Source: CAWBUW01 sp963792075 (lineage in GTDB: Bacteria > Chloroflexota > Anaerolineae > Anaerolineales > UBA4823). From it: a DNA stretch of 64,000 nt. The first letter of the stretch is position 1, and every line of letters starts with the position of its first letter. Location of the stretch: positions 1,302,001-1,366,000 of the forward strand of contig CAWBUW010000012.1 of NCBI GenBank assembly GCA_963792075.1. The letters run 5' to 3'. A program made the translations under genes and the position numbers. Below the pieces are notes generated by a model. The model saw only the letters and a list, made by a program, of their open reading frames with translations, was not told the DNA's origin and did no database searches. Below, one piece after another: positions 8,207 to 14,958 of the stretch.

Positions 8207-8216
8207 ATTAGCTTAT

Positions 8217-8240
8217 ACTCATATCGTTCACGATGTGAGT
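8217..8240. promoter_or_regulatory. Operator-like near-palindrome
   Basis: ACTCATATCGT (8217-8227) and ACGATGTGAGT (8230-8240) are inverted with one mismatch around a 2-bp centre. CATATCGT followed two bases later by CGAT recurs near 8279-8293. This is a possible binding site for the HTH protein or another element regulator. Confidence 0.4.
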
Positions 8241-8245
8241 ACTCC

Positions 8246-8269
8246 GGTGACTTAGTCACCTTATTTTTT
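8246..8269 (+). terminator. Short terminator-like hairpin
   Basis: GGTGAC-TTA-GTCACC is followed by TTATTTTTT. It lies in the 258-bp space between the HTH gene and the next gene; apart from the operator-like repeats I see no other signal there. Confidence 0.5.
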
Positions 8270-8433
8270 GTGAGAAGTCATATCGTTAGCGATAGCACCT
8301 TATCAACAGAATACCCCGCATGCCCGGCAGCTGAATGCTGACGGCTGGAATACTGCCAGAATTTGAGTGAGGGCTGAGCGAGGGAAAAAACGGTCAAATT
8401 GCAAATTTTTTGTATCAGAATGGAGTGTGAAAA

Positions 8434-8754
8434 ATGACCAACCAAAATGAACCCAATCTGCTTAAACAATTGCCAAATGAACCCAATCTGCTTAAACAAT
8501 TGCCCGAGAAATATGTATTACTCCTTGATAGTCTTTTTGATTCAGCCAAAACAAAAGGGATTAAGCTTCCAACTATCCCCATTCCCATTGTTATTGCGCT
8601 GCTCCTGGCCGAACCCGAATTAGCCGAACCCGAATCAGCAGACGACGTTATTGAGCCTTTGCGTGTTATTGCTCGAGATGTGGTTTACCGGAGGGCAATG
8701 GAAGTGCTGGATATATTTGACATATTTAAAGAAGTGGGAGGCGCCGCATTATGA
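8434..8754 (+). CDS. Hypothetical protein with tandem repeats
   Basis: A 106-residue protein of the element, not recognised. GGAG at 8422-8425 precedes the ATG. The N-terminus has two exact copies of a 10-residue unit, NEPNLLKQLP, from a 30-bp duplication. Further on, AEPELAEPES is a second short internal repeat. The middle (KLPTIPIPIVIALLLAEPEL) is hydrophobic and could be a short buried or membrane helix. Role unknown. Confidence 0.5.
   Translation: MTNQNEPNLLKQLPNEPNLLKQLPEKYVLLLDSLFDSAKTKGIKLPTIPIPIVIALLLAEPELAEPESADDVIEPLRVIARDVVYRRAMEVLDIFDIFKEVGGAAL
8445..8504 (+). repeat. Tandem duplication of 30 bp
   Basis: Bases 8445-8474 and 8475-8504 are identical and in frame, adding ten residues to the hypothetical protein. 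Identity at every base suggests a recent duplication. Confidence 0.9.
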
Positions 8755-8893
8755 TACCAACCTAGGCCTTTGCCTGCGTGCTGCTGGCACTGGTTGCCCT
8801 GGCCTGGTCAGTAACCGGGCGTTTCTGGCGGGCAGCCATTGGCAAGCCTGCCCAGAACGAACAAAAGCGGTTTACCGTTTCCATGGAAACGCT

Positions 8894-8925
8894 CCCTGGG
8901 GGTGCCTACTTGCTTACCCCCAGGG
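8894..8925. repeat. Inverted repeat upstream of the tyrosine recombinase
   Basis: CCCTGGGGGT (8894-8903) pairs with ACCCCCAGGG (8916-8925) around a 12-nt loop. No T-run follows. It may insulate the recombinase promoter from upstream transcription. Confidence 0.5.
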
Positions 8926-8949
8926 ATGGCCCTAAAAATCACCTTATGT

Positions 8950-8978
8950 GTTTGCGCGCAAACATAATCAGATATAAT
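8950..8978 (+). promoter_or_regulatory. Promoter with palindromic operator, tyrosine recombinase
   Basis: GTTTGCGCGCAAAC (8950-8963) is a perfect 14-bp palindrome placed where a -35 box would lie. It is followed by TATAAT at 8973-8978. The ATG of the recombinase at 8986 is only 7 nt after the -10 box, so the message is probably leaderless and the palindrome would allow repression. Confidence 0.6.
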
Positions 8979-8985
8979 TCATCTT

Positions 8986-9918
8986 ATGATAAGCTCAGTT
9001 ATTGTAAGGCAAGAAAATGAATTCGAATCGATCATGGCCTTGGTGGTCAATAGCCTGACCAGCTCTAACAGCCAGCGCGCGTATGCTCACGCCCTGGCTG
9101 TATTCATGGCCTGGTGTGTGGGCCAGGGCCGGCCTGGTCTATCCAGGCAAACGGTGCAAGCTTACCGTGCTTACTTGCAAGCTCAAGGCCAGGCGCCGGC
9201 AACGATCAATCTCGCCTTGAGCGCAATCCGGAAGCTGGCGCGCGAGGCGGCCTATAATGGGTTGCTGGATACGGCGTTGCTGGCCGGTATCCTGGATTCT
9301 GGCGGCGTTCGAACGCATGGGGTAAGATCTGGCAATTGGTTGGCCAAGGACCAGGCGCAAAAGCTTATCAATAGGCCGGATATCCAGACATTGAAAGGCC
9401 TGCGCGATCGGGCCATATTGGCCGTCATGATCGGAGGCGGCTTGCGGCGCTCTGAAGTGGCTGCCTTGACCTTCGAGCAGATCCAGCAACGTGAGGCGCG
9501 TTGGGTGATCGTGGATCTGATCGGCAAGGGGCGCCGGGTCCGGACTGTACCAATACCATCCTGGACCATGGCAGCGATCGACGAATGGGCTGCTGCAGCC
9601 GGTGTTCATCATGGGCGGGTTTTTCGAGGCGTTTACCGGGGCGGCCGGCTCTTACAGCCCAGGTCCGAGGGTATCAGCGCGCAGGTTATTTATAGCGTGG
9701 TGAGCGATTATGCCGGCGATCTGGGGCTTACTACCCTGGCCGCGCATGACCTCCGGCGCACCTTCGCAAAGCTGGCATACAAAGGCGGCGCAGGCCTGGA
9801 TCAGATCCAGATCCAGCTCGGGCATGCATCGATCCAGACCACGGAGCGTTATTTGGGCGTCGCGCAAGATTTGACGGACGCGCCTTGTGACCGGCTGGGT
9901 TTGCGGTTAGAAATTTAG
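8986..9918 (+). CDS. Tyrosine recombinase/integrase (XerC/D-like)
   Basis: A 310-residue recombinase that would cut and rejoin DNA through a 3'-phosphotyrosyl link. The N-terminal SAM-like core-binding domain spans about residues 20-100 (NSQRAYAHALAVFMAWC). The catalytic domain has the first arginine in GGLRRSEVAAL, lysine in IGKGRRVRTVP, HDLRRTF (H and second R), and GHASIQTTERYLG (H and nucleophile Y). All catalytic residues are present. The ATG at 8986 has no ribosome binding site but lies 7 nt after a perfect -10 box; an alternative start is ATG 9034. It may drive integration at the tRNA, the classical target of this family, or resolve multimers of the element. Confidence 0.92.
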   Translation: MISSVIVRQENEFESIMALVVNSLTSSNSQRAYAHALAVFMAWCVGQGRPGLSRQTVQAYRAYLQAQGQAPATINLALSAIRKLAREAAYNGLLDTALLAGILDSGGVRTHGVRSGNWLAKDQAQKLINRPDIQTLKGLRDRAILAVMIGGGLRRSEVAALTFEQIQQREARWVIVDLIGKGRRVRTVPIPSWTMAAIDEWAAAAGVHHGRVFRGVYRGGRLLQPRSEGISAQVIYSVVSDYAGDLGLTTLAAHDLRRTFAKLAYKGGAGLDQIQIQLGHASIQTTERYLGVAQDLTDAPCDRLGLRLEI

Positions 9919-10035
9919 AACAAACGAGCAAAAAGCCCCGCGATGTGGGAACATCCGGGGCGGTGACCGGCAGGAGCAGCTGCCTGGCAGCGTAATTTTA
10001 CCACACGCACCAGGTGGGACAAAGGAAGGTGCATT

Positions 10036-10596
10036 GTGGTTAATCCAGAACTTAATCCAGAACAAATCGTAAAATGGCAGGCAGAGTTAGATGAATTCAA
10101 GTCAACGCCTGATGGCGAGGCATTCATGGCGAAACTTAGTCAGATATGCGAAGCCATAAGCCGTGAATATGGTGACCGTGGTTACTTGAGATCTGATGGA
10201 TCGTTCGATTGGGATAAGATGCGGCGCGATTGGTCCATGTACAGCGATACTGACCGTTTTTGGGATCAGACCCCGAAAGAAAGTTTATTGCGGATCGATA
10301 ACGGGCTCCGGCACGATAAGATCATCGCATCCCTGGTTGCTCATGAATTGGTAAAAAACGGCGTTCAGATACCCGAAGAATTGAGCGATATCGAAAAGTG
10401 CTGCCTTGCATGGGTAAACCGTGATGGTCTAATAAGCGATATGAGCCAATTCCTATATGATTGGCATGATTTAGGTGGGAAAGAATACGCTGAAGCTTAC
10501 TTCCAACGCGCCTTGCCTAAATTTGCTGCTGAAAAAGGTCTGATAGAAAAAGGGCCAAATAGAAGGTGGCGAGTGGTGACGAGAAGTCGCTACTAA
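10036..10596 (+). CDS. Hypothetical element protein
   Basis: A 186-residue protein with GTG start at 10036 and AAGGAAGG 6 nt upstream. It is rich in charged residues and probably helical and soluble (for example MVNPELNPEQIVKWQAEL and KMRRDWSMYSDTDRFWDQ). I do not recognise a family. It is followed by a strong terminator, so it forms its own transcription unit within the element. Confidence 0.55.
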   Translation: MVNPELNPEQIVKWQAELDEFKSTPDGEAFMAKLSQICEAISREYGDRGYLRSDGSFDWDKMRRDWSMYSDTDRFWDQTPKESLLRIDNGLRHDKIIASLVAHELVKNGVQIPEELSDIEKCCLAWVNRDGLISDMSQFLYDWHDLGGKEYAEAYFQRALPKFAAEKGLIEKGPNRRWRVVTRSRY

Positions 10597-10639
10597 GCTG
10601 CGACTAACTGCGACTATTTTGATACTCACGTTTTGTACA

Positions 10640-10673
10640 ATGAGCTGTAGAAATACAGCTCATTTTTGTTTTT
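10640..10673 (+). terminator. Rho-independent terminator
   Basis: ATGAGCTGTA-GAAA-TACAGCTCAT has a perfect 10-bp stem with a GNRA-type loop, followed by TTTTGTTTTT. It separates the 10036 gene from the group starting at 10686. Confidence 0.85.
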
Positions 10674-10685
10674 ACGGAGGAATGA

Positions 10686-11372
10686 ATGCCCACAGTTCGT
10701 GATTTTAATAACCGGGATGAGGCACTCTCATTGAGTTCGATCCAGCGAAGGGAGCGATCAGCGCCTGGGTTAGGCCTGATTCCTGAGGATTTTGCTTCTC
10801 AGGTTTATTTCTCCGCGCTGGGCGAAGGGGACCGGCTCAAAGCGCGGCTGGTCGAGATTGATGATAGGCTAAAAATTGTCAAGAGTAAATTGGCCGATGC
10901 GCGCCGGCAGGTGAAAACGCAGACCACGCCTATTCTTCGTCAGCATTTGGTCGGTGGCGTTTTGGACCGCGAAGAGCAGCTCGTGACCGAGCCGGCCGGA
11001 GCCTTTCTATTAACGCCGGCTGCCCTGGCGACGCGCAAGAAGATCGAGCTTCCCCTGCAGCGTGAAAAGAAGGCGCTTGAGCTTGAAAAGTCCTTTTTGC
11101 AGCAGGAGCTAGGCGAGCTATCGAGGATCGCCAGGGCAGCGCTTGGTGGCGAAGTCAGCTTGATCCATCATCTCTCCGATCGGTGGCGGTCGAGGCTGAA
11201 GATCGGCGCCGCCGTGCTGGGTAAGTTGCCCAAACCTGCCCTGGAGATGATGGGCAATGTGCTGTATACCGATGCGGCTGGAAATCCCCTGCCTCCGGAA
11301 GCGCTGGATCCCGGAACGAAAAAGCCGGATCTTGCCCCTGGGATGAGGGGCTCTGAAATCCGGAAAAATTAG
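10686..11372 (+). CDS. Hypothetical protein, coiled-coil rich
   Basis: A 228-residue protein; GGAGG at 10676-10680 supports the ATG. Residues about 45-150 (KARLVEIDDRLKIVKSKLAD, REKKALELEKSFLQQELGEL) form long charged helices with heptad character. The tail is proline- and glycine-rich (LPPEALDPGTKKPDLAPGM). It lies 9 bp ahead of the prohead-protease gene. A structural or scaffold role would fit the neighbour, but nothing in the sequence proves it. Confidence 0.5.
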   Translation: MPTVRDFNNRDEALSLSSIQRRERSAPGLGLIPEDFASQVYFSALGEGDRLKARLVEIDDRLKIVKSKLADARRQVKTQTTPILRQHLVGGVLDREEQLVTEPAGAFLLTPAALATRKKIELPLQREKKALELEKSFLQQELGELSRIARAALGGEVSLIHHLSDRWRSRLKIGAAVLGKLPKPALEMMGNVLYTDAAGNPLPPEALDPGTKKPDLAPGMRGSEIRKN

Positions 11373-11381
11373 GAGTTTCCA

Positions 11382-11825
11382 ATGCCTATGAAAACCTTTC
11401 GTGCAGAGCTGAAAGCGCGCGCATCGGGTGAGATTGAGGCAGTTTTTGCGCTTCTGAACACGCCGGATCTAGACCGGGATGTAACCTTACCGGGCGCCTT
11501 TGGCCGGCAATCCACGATCATCGAGCCCTGGAATCATGACTATGGCTCGCTGCCCGTTGGCCAGGGAGAGATCATCGAAGAGGACAATCAGGCCATTCTG
11601 CGCGGTAAGCTTTTCCTGAACACACAGAGCGGCCAGGAGCATTACCAGGCGCTAAAAGCCTTGGGTGATTTGACTCAATGGAGCTACTCATTCCGAATCG
11701 TAAAATCATATCCGGGAAAGTGGACCGATGGCACGCCTGTGCAATTCCTGGAAAAGCTGGAGGTTTACGGTGTATCTCCAGTCACCCGGGGCGCTCAACC
11801 ACTGACCTCCACGCGCTCTGATTAA
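11382..11825 (+). CDS. HK97-type prohead protease-like protein
   Basis: A 147-residue protein of the phage prohead protease family (peptidase U35), which in tailed phages trims scaffold and capsid proteins. Family landmarks: early VFALLNTPDLDRDVTLPGAF, the EPWNHDYGSLPVG segment with the likely catalytic histidine, the QWSYSFRI segment with the likely catalytic serine, and EVYGVSPVTRGA near the end. It looks intact, though on the short side. No capsid, portal or terminase gene was recognised nearby. It could be a relic of a prophage or could act on a helper phage's proteins; the second idea is inference. Confidence 0.8.
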   Translation: MPMKTFRAELKARASGEIEAVFALLNTPDLDRDVTLPGAFGRQSTIIEPWNHDYGSLPVGQGEIIEEDNQAILRGKLFLNTQSGQEHYQALKALGDLTQWSYSFRIVKSYPGKWTDGTPVQFLEKLEVYGVSPVTRGAQPLTSTRSD

Positions 11826-11841
11826 AGGACAAGGTATCTGG

Positions 11842-12201
11842 TTGCCATTTCTTAATGCGAGTAGTGCACGTGAGCAGCTGGACGCAATCGAACGAGCCGT
11901 CGAGTGGACGCCGGGTTTTTTGAAGGAGAACATCGATGGCGAGCTGGGGTTCCGTATGTCAGAATCGTTTACCGTTATCGAGGCCTGGCGCGCTCAATTC
12001 GAGCATGAAGGTTATTCACCTTCCTGGATCGAAGCTGCGCTCGAAGGGGAGACTTCCGCCCTGGCAGCCAGGCTGCAGGCAGCGGATCCGCTATTAGAAT
12101 TCCGCCCAGATCTGGCCAGGCGCGCGGCGCTGCGTGAGCTGTCCCGGCCGGTACAGGATGCGCGTGCGCTGTGGTATCCGGAGATTGGCGCCGGTGGGTA
12201 G
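11842..12201 (+). CDS. Hypothetical element protein
   Basis: A 119-residue protein with TTG start at 11842, AAAGGACAAGG upstream and 16 bp after the protease gene. It is mostly helical and rich in alanine, glutamate and arginine (LDAIERAVEWTPGFLKENI, AALRELSRPVQDARALWYPE). No family recognised. The following 162 bp (12202-12363) have no clear gene. Confidence 0.45.
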   Translation: MPFLNASSAREQLDAIERAVEWTPGFLKENIDGELGFRMSESFTVIEAWRAQFEHEGYSPSWIEAALEGETSALAARLQAADPLLEFRPDLARRAALRELSRPVQDARALWYPEIGAGG

Positions 12202-12363
12202 GGGAGTTCAAATCGCTGGCTCAGATCGAAAGCTCGACCGAGCGGCTAATCTTAAATTATTCTGTACGGGTTTCGAGCATGCCTGTTTTTTGGGGCTTGT
12301 TGGGCCTCCTGGATGTTTCCTGCAAAAAACCTTGCGGAATTTTGCACAAGAAAGGCGTGTTAG

Positions 12364-12630
12364 ATGGGTCATAAGTGCCAGTTAATCGAACATCCGCGCG
12401 GCGGTGAATGGGGGCCCAGCGTGCGGCGGTTACTGGATTTCCTGATGAGTACGGTTCTTTCATCCGTCCAGGTCGGTGAAATTATGGCGTTGGTCAGGTT
12501 GCTTTATCTTGTGGACCGGTTTGAAAAGAAACCTTCACGTTCGCTTTATGACGAGATCCTATTGCTTGCGAAGCAGTATGGCCGGGGGGTACGGGATTGG
12601 GTGAAAGATAACCTTTCCCGGTCGGTATGA
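12364..12630 (+). CDS. Small hypothetical protein
   Basis: An 88-residue protein with ATG at 12364 and GAAAGG about 11 nt before it. It contains a moderately hydrophobic helix (VQVGEIMALVRLLYLVDRF) and basic flanks. No family recognised. It precedes the replication genes of the element. Confidence 0.45.
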   Translation: MGHKCQLIEHPRGGEWGPSVRRLLDFLMSTVLSSVQVGEIMALVRLLYLVDRFEKKPSRSLYDEILLLAKQYGRGVRDWVKDNLSRSV

Positions 12631-12675
12631 GGTTGGCGCGCGTAAACGTATGCTAACTACGAGAGGAAGTAAACC

Positions 12676-13611
12676 ATGTCTGAATTAAAACGGGAAGCCT
12701 CCGATGAAACGGAGGCTGCCGGCAGCTCGGGGAACGGCGAGAACCCTGAAGCTTTTGCTAATTATAGCACGAAATATCAGGCTGCTCTTCACTGGCTGCA
12801 GTTAGGCGCCGCGCTGCTCCCCTGCCAATACAATTCAAAATTCCTCCTTTCTGGTTTTGGTCCGGTTCGCAAGACCATAAAGAATTACAAGCTCGCCCAG
12901 CAGTATTTCGGTCAGAATGATTACAATTTGGCGGTCTTACTGCCACGTGGTTACTTTGTGCTGGACTTCGACGATCTGCACGTGTTTCAATCCTGGAAAG
13001 ATCAAACGCCCTGGGATCTGCAAGCGACATACAAAGAAATCACTCCCCGGCCAGGATTTCATATTTTTTACAAGGGGGTTGTACCCGCCGACCTGAAGCT
13101 GATCGCCGGCATAGAAATAAAGAATCAATGTTTAATAGCTCCATCGCGGGTTGGTGGCCTGGAATACTCGGCAGTTGATCCGGATGTGGGGATCCTCGAG
13201 ATTTCAGACATAAATCCCCTTATTTTTTCCTTACTGAGTAATACTAAACCGCCTGAGCGCGCGCCCATTCCTCACATTGTTCGTCATGAGACAAATGAGC
13301 TGCTTTCGAAAATCAAGGCCGCGTACCCGGTGTTGCTCTATGCTTCTAGCCTTACTGAGGTTAAACCCTCCCCACCAGGTCAAGAGCGCTGGTATCTCGG
13401 GCGCTGCCCATTGCACGATGATGAACATCCCAGCTTCTGGGTAGACGCTGAGCGGGATGTTTGGAGCTGCTTCTCGCCTGGCTGCCAGGGGCATGCAGGG
13501 GATGGACCAGGAGAAGCGCGCGCTCATGATGTGGTGAACCTTTATGCGTTTGTCAACAAAATTTCAAACGTAGAGGCAATCCGGCGCCTGGCCTGGGGGG
13601 TCAAACCGTGA
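12676..13611 (+). CDS. Primase-polymerase-like protein with CHC2-type zinc finger
   Basis: A 311-residue replication protein. The N-terminal half resembles bifunctional DNA primase/polymerase domains of plasmids and phages: WLQLGAALLPCQYNSK at the start, and GYFVLDFDD, which supplies a DxD metal-binding motif. HIFYKG and IEIKNQCLIAPSR fit the later strands of that fold. The C-terminal part has a primase-type zinc finger, GRCPLHDDEHPSFWV then WSCFSPGCQG, with one Cys-x-x-His and a CxxxxC pair. It would prime or copy the element's DNA. Its stop overlaps the start of the Rep gene by 4 bp (ATGA), so the two are translated together. GAGAGGAAG lies 8 nt upstream of the ATG. Confidence 0.75.
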   Translation: MSELKREASDETEAAGSSGNGENPEAFANYSTKYQAALHWLQLGAALLPCQYNSKFLLSGFGPVRKTIKNYKLAQQYFGQNDYNLAVLLPRGYFVLDFDDLHVFQSWKDQTPWDLQATYKEITPRPGFHIFYKGVVPADLKLIAGIEIKNQCLIAPSRVGGLEYSAVDPDVGILEISDINPLIFSLLSNTKPPERAPIPHIVRHETNELLSKIKAAYPVLLYASSLTEVKPSPPGQERWYLGRCPLHDDEHPSFWVDAERDVWSCFSPGCQGHAGDGPGEARAHDVVNLYAFVNKISNVEAIRRLAWGVKP

Positions 13612-14744
13612 TGGAGACGACGGCTCCCCTTGGTATTACTACGAGTTATGCGTCCACTTCTGATAAAGAAAAGCGGAGCAAGGGCCGTTCGCGCCGTTGG
13701 AGAATTCATCAGGAGGCGGGTAAATTGTTACCGAACGAAAGAGTTGCTTCGTGTTGTCGTCATATCATTCCGGGCAAGAGTGGTGTACCCATAGTTTTTA
13801 ACTCGAAGTCGGGAATGGCACATTATCAGAATCTGATGGCTTGTGGATCTGTTTGGGCGTGTCCGATATGCTCCAGTAAGATCTCCGAAAAACGGCGTGT
13901 TGAACTGACAGAAGCTGTCAGCCGCTCTGGTTTTTCAAAAATTATGGTCACTTTCACTTTACAGCATGATCGGGATGATCGGTTGATAGACCTTCGAACG
14001 GCGCTGAATGACGCATTCCGGCGGCTCAAATCCGGGCGGATCTGGCAAGATTTCAAAGAGGATTATGGCCTGGCTGCCAGTGTAGCCGCGACGGAGATAA
14101 CTTGGGGTAAGGCAAACGGCTGGCATATTCACAAGCATGTTTTGTTCTTTTCGACCGTTCCGGAAGCGGATTTCGATGTCGATGGCTTCACGGCTGCTCT
14201 TATCGATCGATATACCGGGCTTTTGGCCGGGTCCGGACACTATGCATCGAATTTATATGGTGTCAAAGTTCAATTAGGTGACCAAAAGGTCGGTAATTAT
14301 GTCTCAAAGTGGGGCCTCGAAGCTGAAATAACAAAGGCAAATGTGAAGAAAGGGCGCGGCGGTTATTCACCTTTCGAGCTCTTGGAACTTTATTCGGATG
14401 GCGAGAAATGGGCCGGGCCTTTATTTGTCGAATATGCCATGACCATGAAAGGATATCGCCAGCTTGTTTGGAGTAAAGGCGGGCGGGATATCCTTGGCCT
14501 GGGGGCTGAATTGGCTGATGATGATTTGGCTGCTTCTGAGGATGAAGGCCAGGAAGAGGAAGTGATTTTGGCTATCCTAAATTACGAGCAGTTCAAGAAA
14601 ATATGTACTCGTAAGATCCGCGGTGAGGTGCTCGAGATAGCAGACGCCGGGGATCCTTGGCAATTGTGGGATTTCCTGGAGCGGAAATGTGGTGTGTATC
14701 CTACCAGGTTTCAAGCGCGGGATGTTATCCTGGGAAGGAGATAA
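13608..14744 (+). CDS. Rolling-circle replication initiator (HUH Rep)
   Basis: A 378-residue Rep-type protein. It has a zinc-like segment, CGSVWACPICSSKISEKRR, typical of plasmid Rep proteins. Motif 1 is MVTFTLQH. The HUH motif is in GWHIHKHVLFF, with two metal-binding histidines. The candidate nucleophile tyrosine is in VGNYVSKWGLE (YxxKW). Such enzymes nick the origin strand and stay bound through the tyrosine, starting rolling-circle replication or mobilisation. Coupled by a 4-bp overlap to the primase-polymerase gene. Having both an HUH nickase and its own primase suggests that the element replicates after excision. Confidence 0.82.
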   Translation: MMETTAPLGITTSYASTSDKEKRSKGRSRRWRIHQEAGKLLPNERVASCCRHIIPGKSGVPIVFNSKSGMAHYQNLMACGSVWACPICSSKISEKRRVELTEAVSRSGFSKIMVTFTLQHDRDDRLIDLRTALNDAFRRLKSGRIWQDFKEDYGLAASVAATEITWGKANGWHIHKHVLFFSTVPEADFDVDGFTAALIDRYTGLLAGSGHYASNLYGVKVQLGDQKVGNYVSKWGLEAEITKANVKKGRGGYSPFELLELYSDGEKWAGPLFVEYAMTMKGYRQLVWSKGGRDILGLGAELADDDLAASEDEGQEEEVILAILNYEQFKKICTRKIRGEVLEIADAGDPWQLWDFLERKCGVYPTRFQARDVILGRR

Positions 14745-14754
14745 GTGTAATAAG

Positions 14755-14958
14755 ATGGCCCGAAAGGCGCCCTCTTTGGCCTTGAATGAGCGCGGCGGGG
14801 ATAAGTATCCCAGCCTGGCTGCTGCCCAGCGGGCGGCGCTGCCATTCCTGGCCGCTGACCTGGCAGCTTCGATCCGGGAGCTGCTGGCTACTGATGCGCT
14901 GATCCTGGTCAATGGGCGAATTATTCCAAATCCTGAAAGGAGGAAAAAGAATGTCTAA
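14755..14958 (+). CDS. Small hypothetical protein before the serine recombinase
   Basis: ATG at 14755 with GGAAGGAG about 13 nt upstream gives 67 residues beginning MARKAPSLALNERGG. The centre is alanine-rich and helical (LAAAQRAALPFLAADLAASI). It overlaps the recombinase start by 8 bp, so the two are likely co-translated. No family recognised. Confidence 0.5.
   Translation: MARKAPSLALNERGGDKYPSLAAAQRAALPFLAADLAASIRELLATDALILVNGRIIPNPERRKKNV

Noticed and set aside
8778..9020. 80-codon ORF with a hydrophobic N-terminus before the tyrosine recombinase
   Set aside because: No ribosome binding site, GTG start right after a stop, and it runs through the inverted repeat, the promoter palindrome and the recombinase start. 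The hydrophobic stretch may be chance.
9940..9962. Hairpin GCCCCG/CGGGGC after the tyrosine recombinase as its terminator
   Set aside because: The A-run is on the wrong side: it would work for minus-strand transcription, and no minus-strand gene is seen there.
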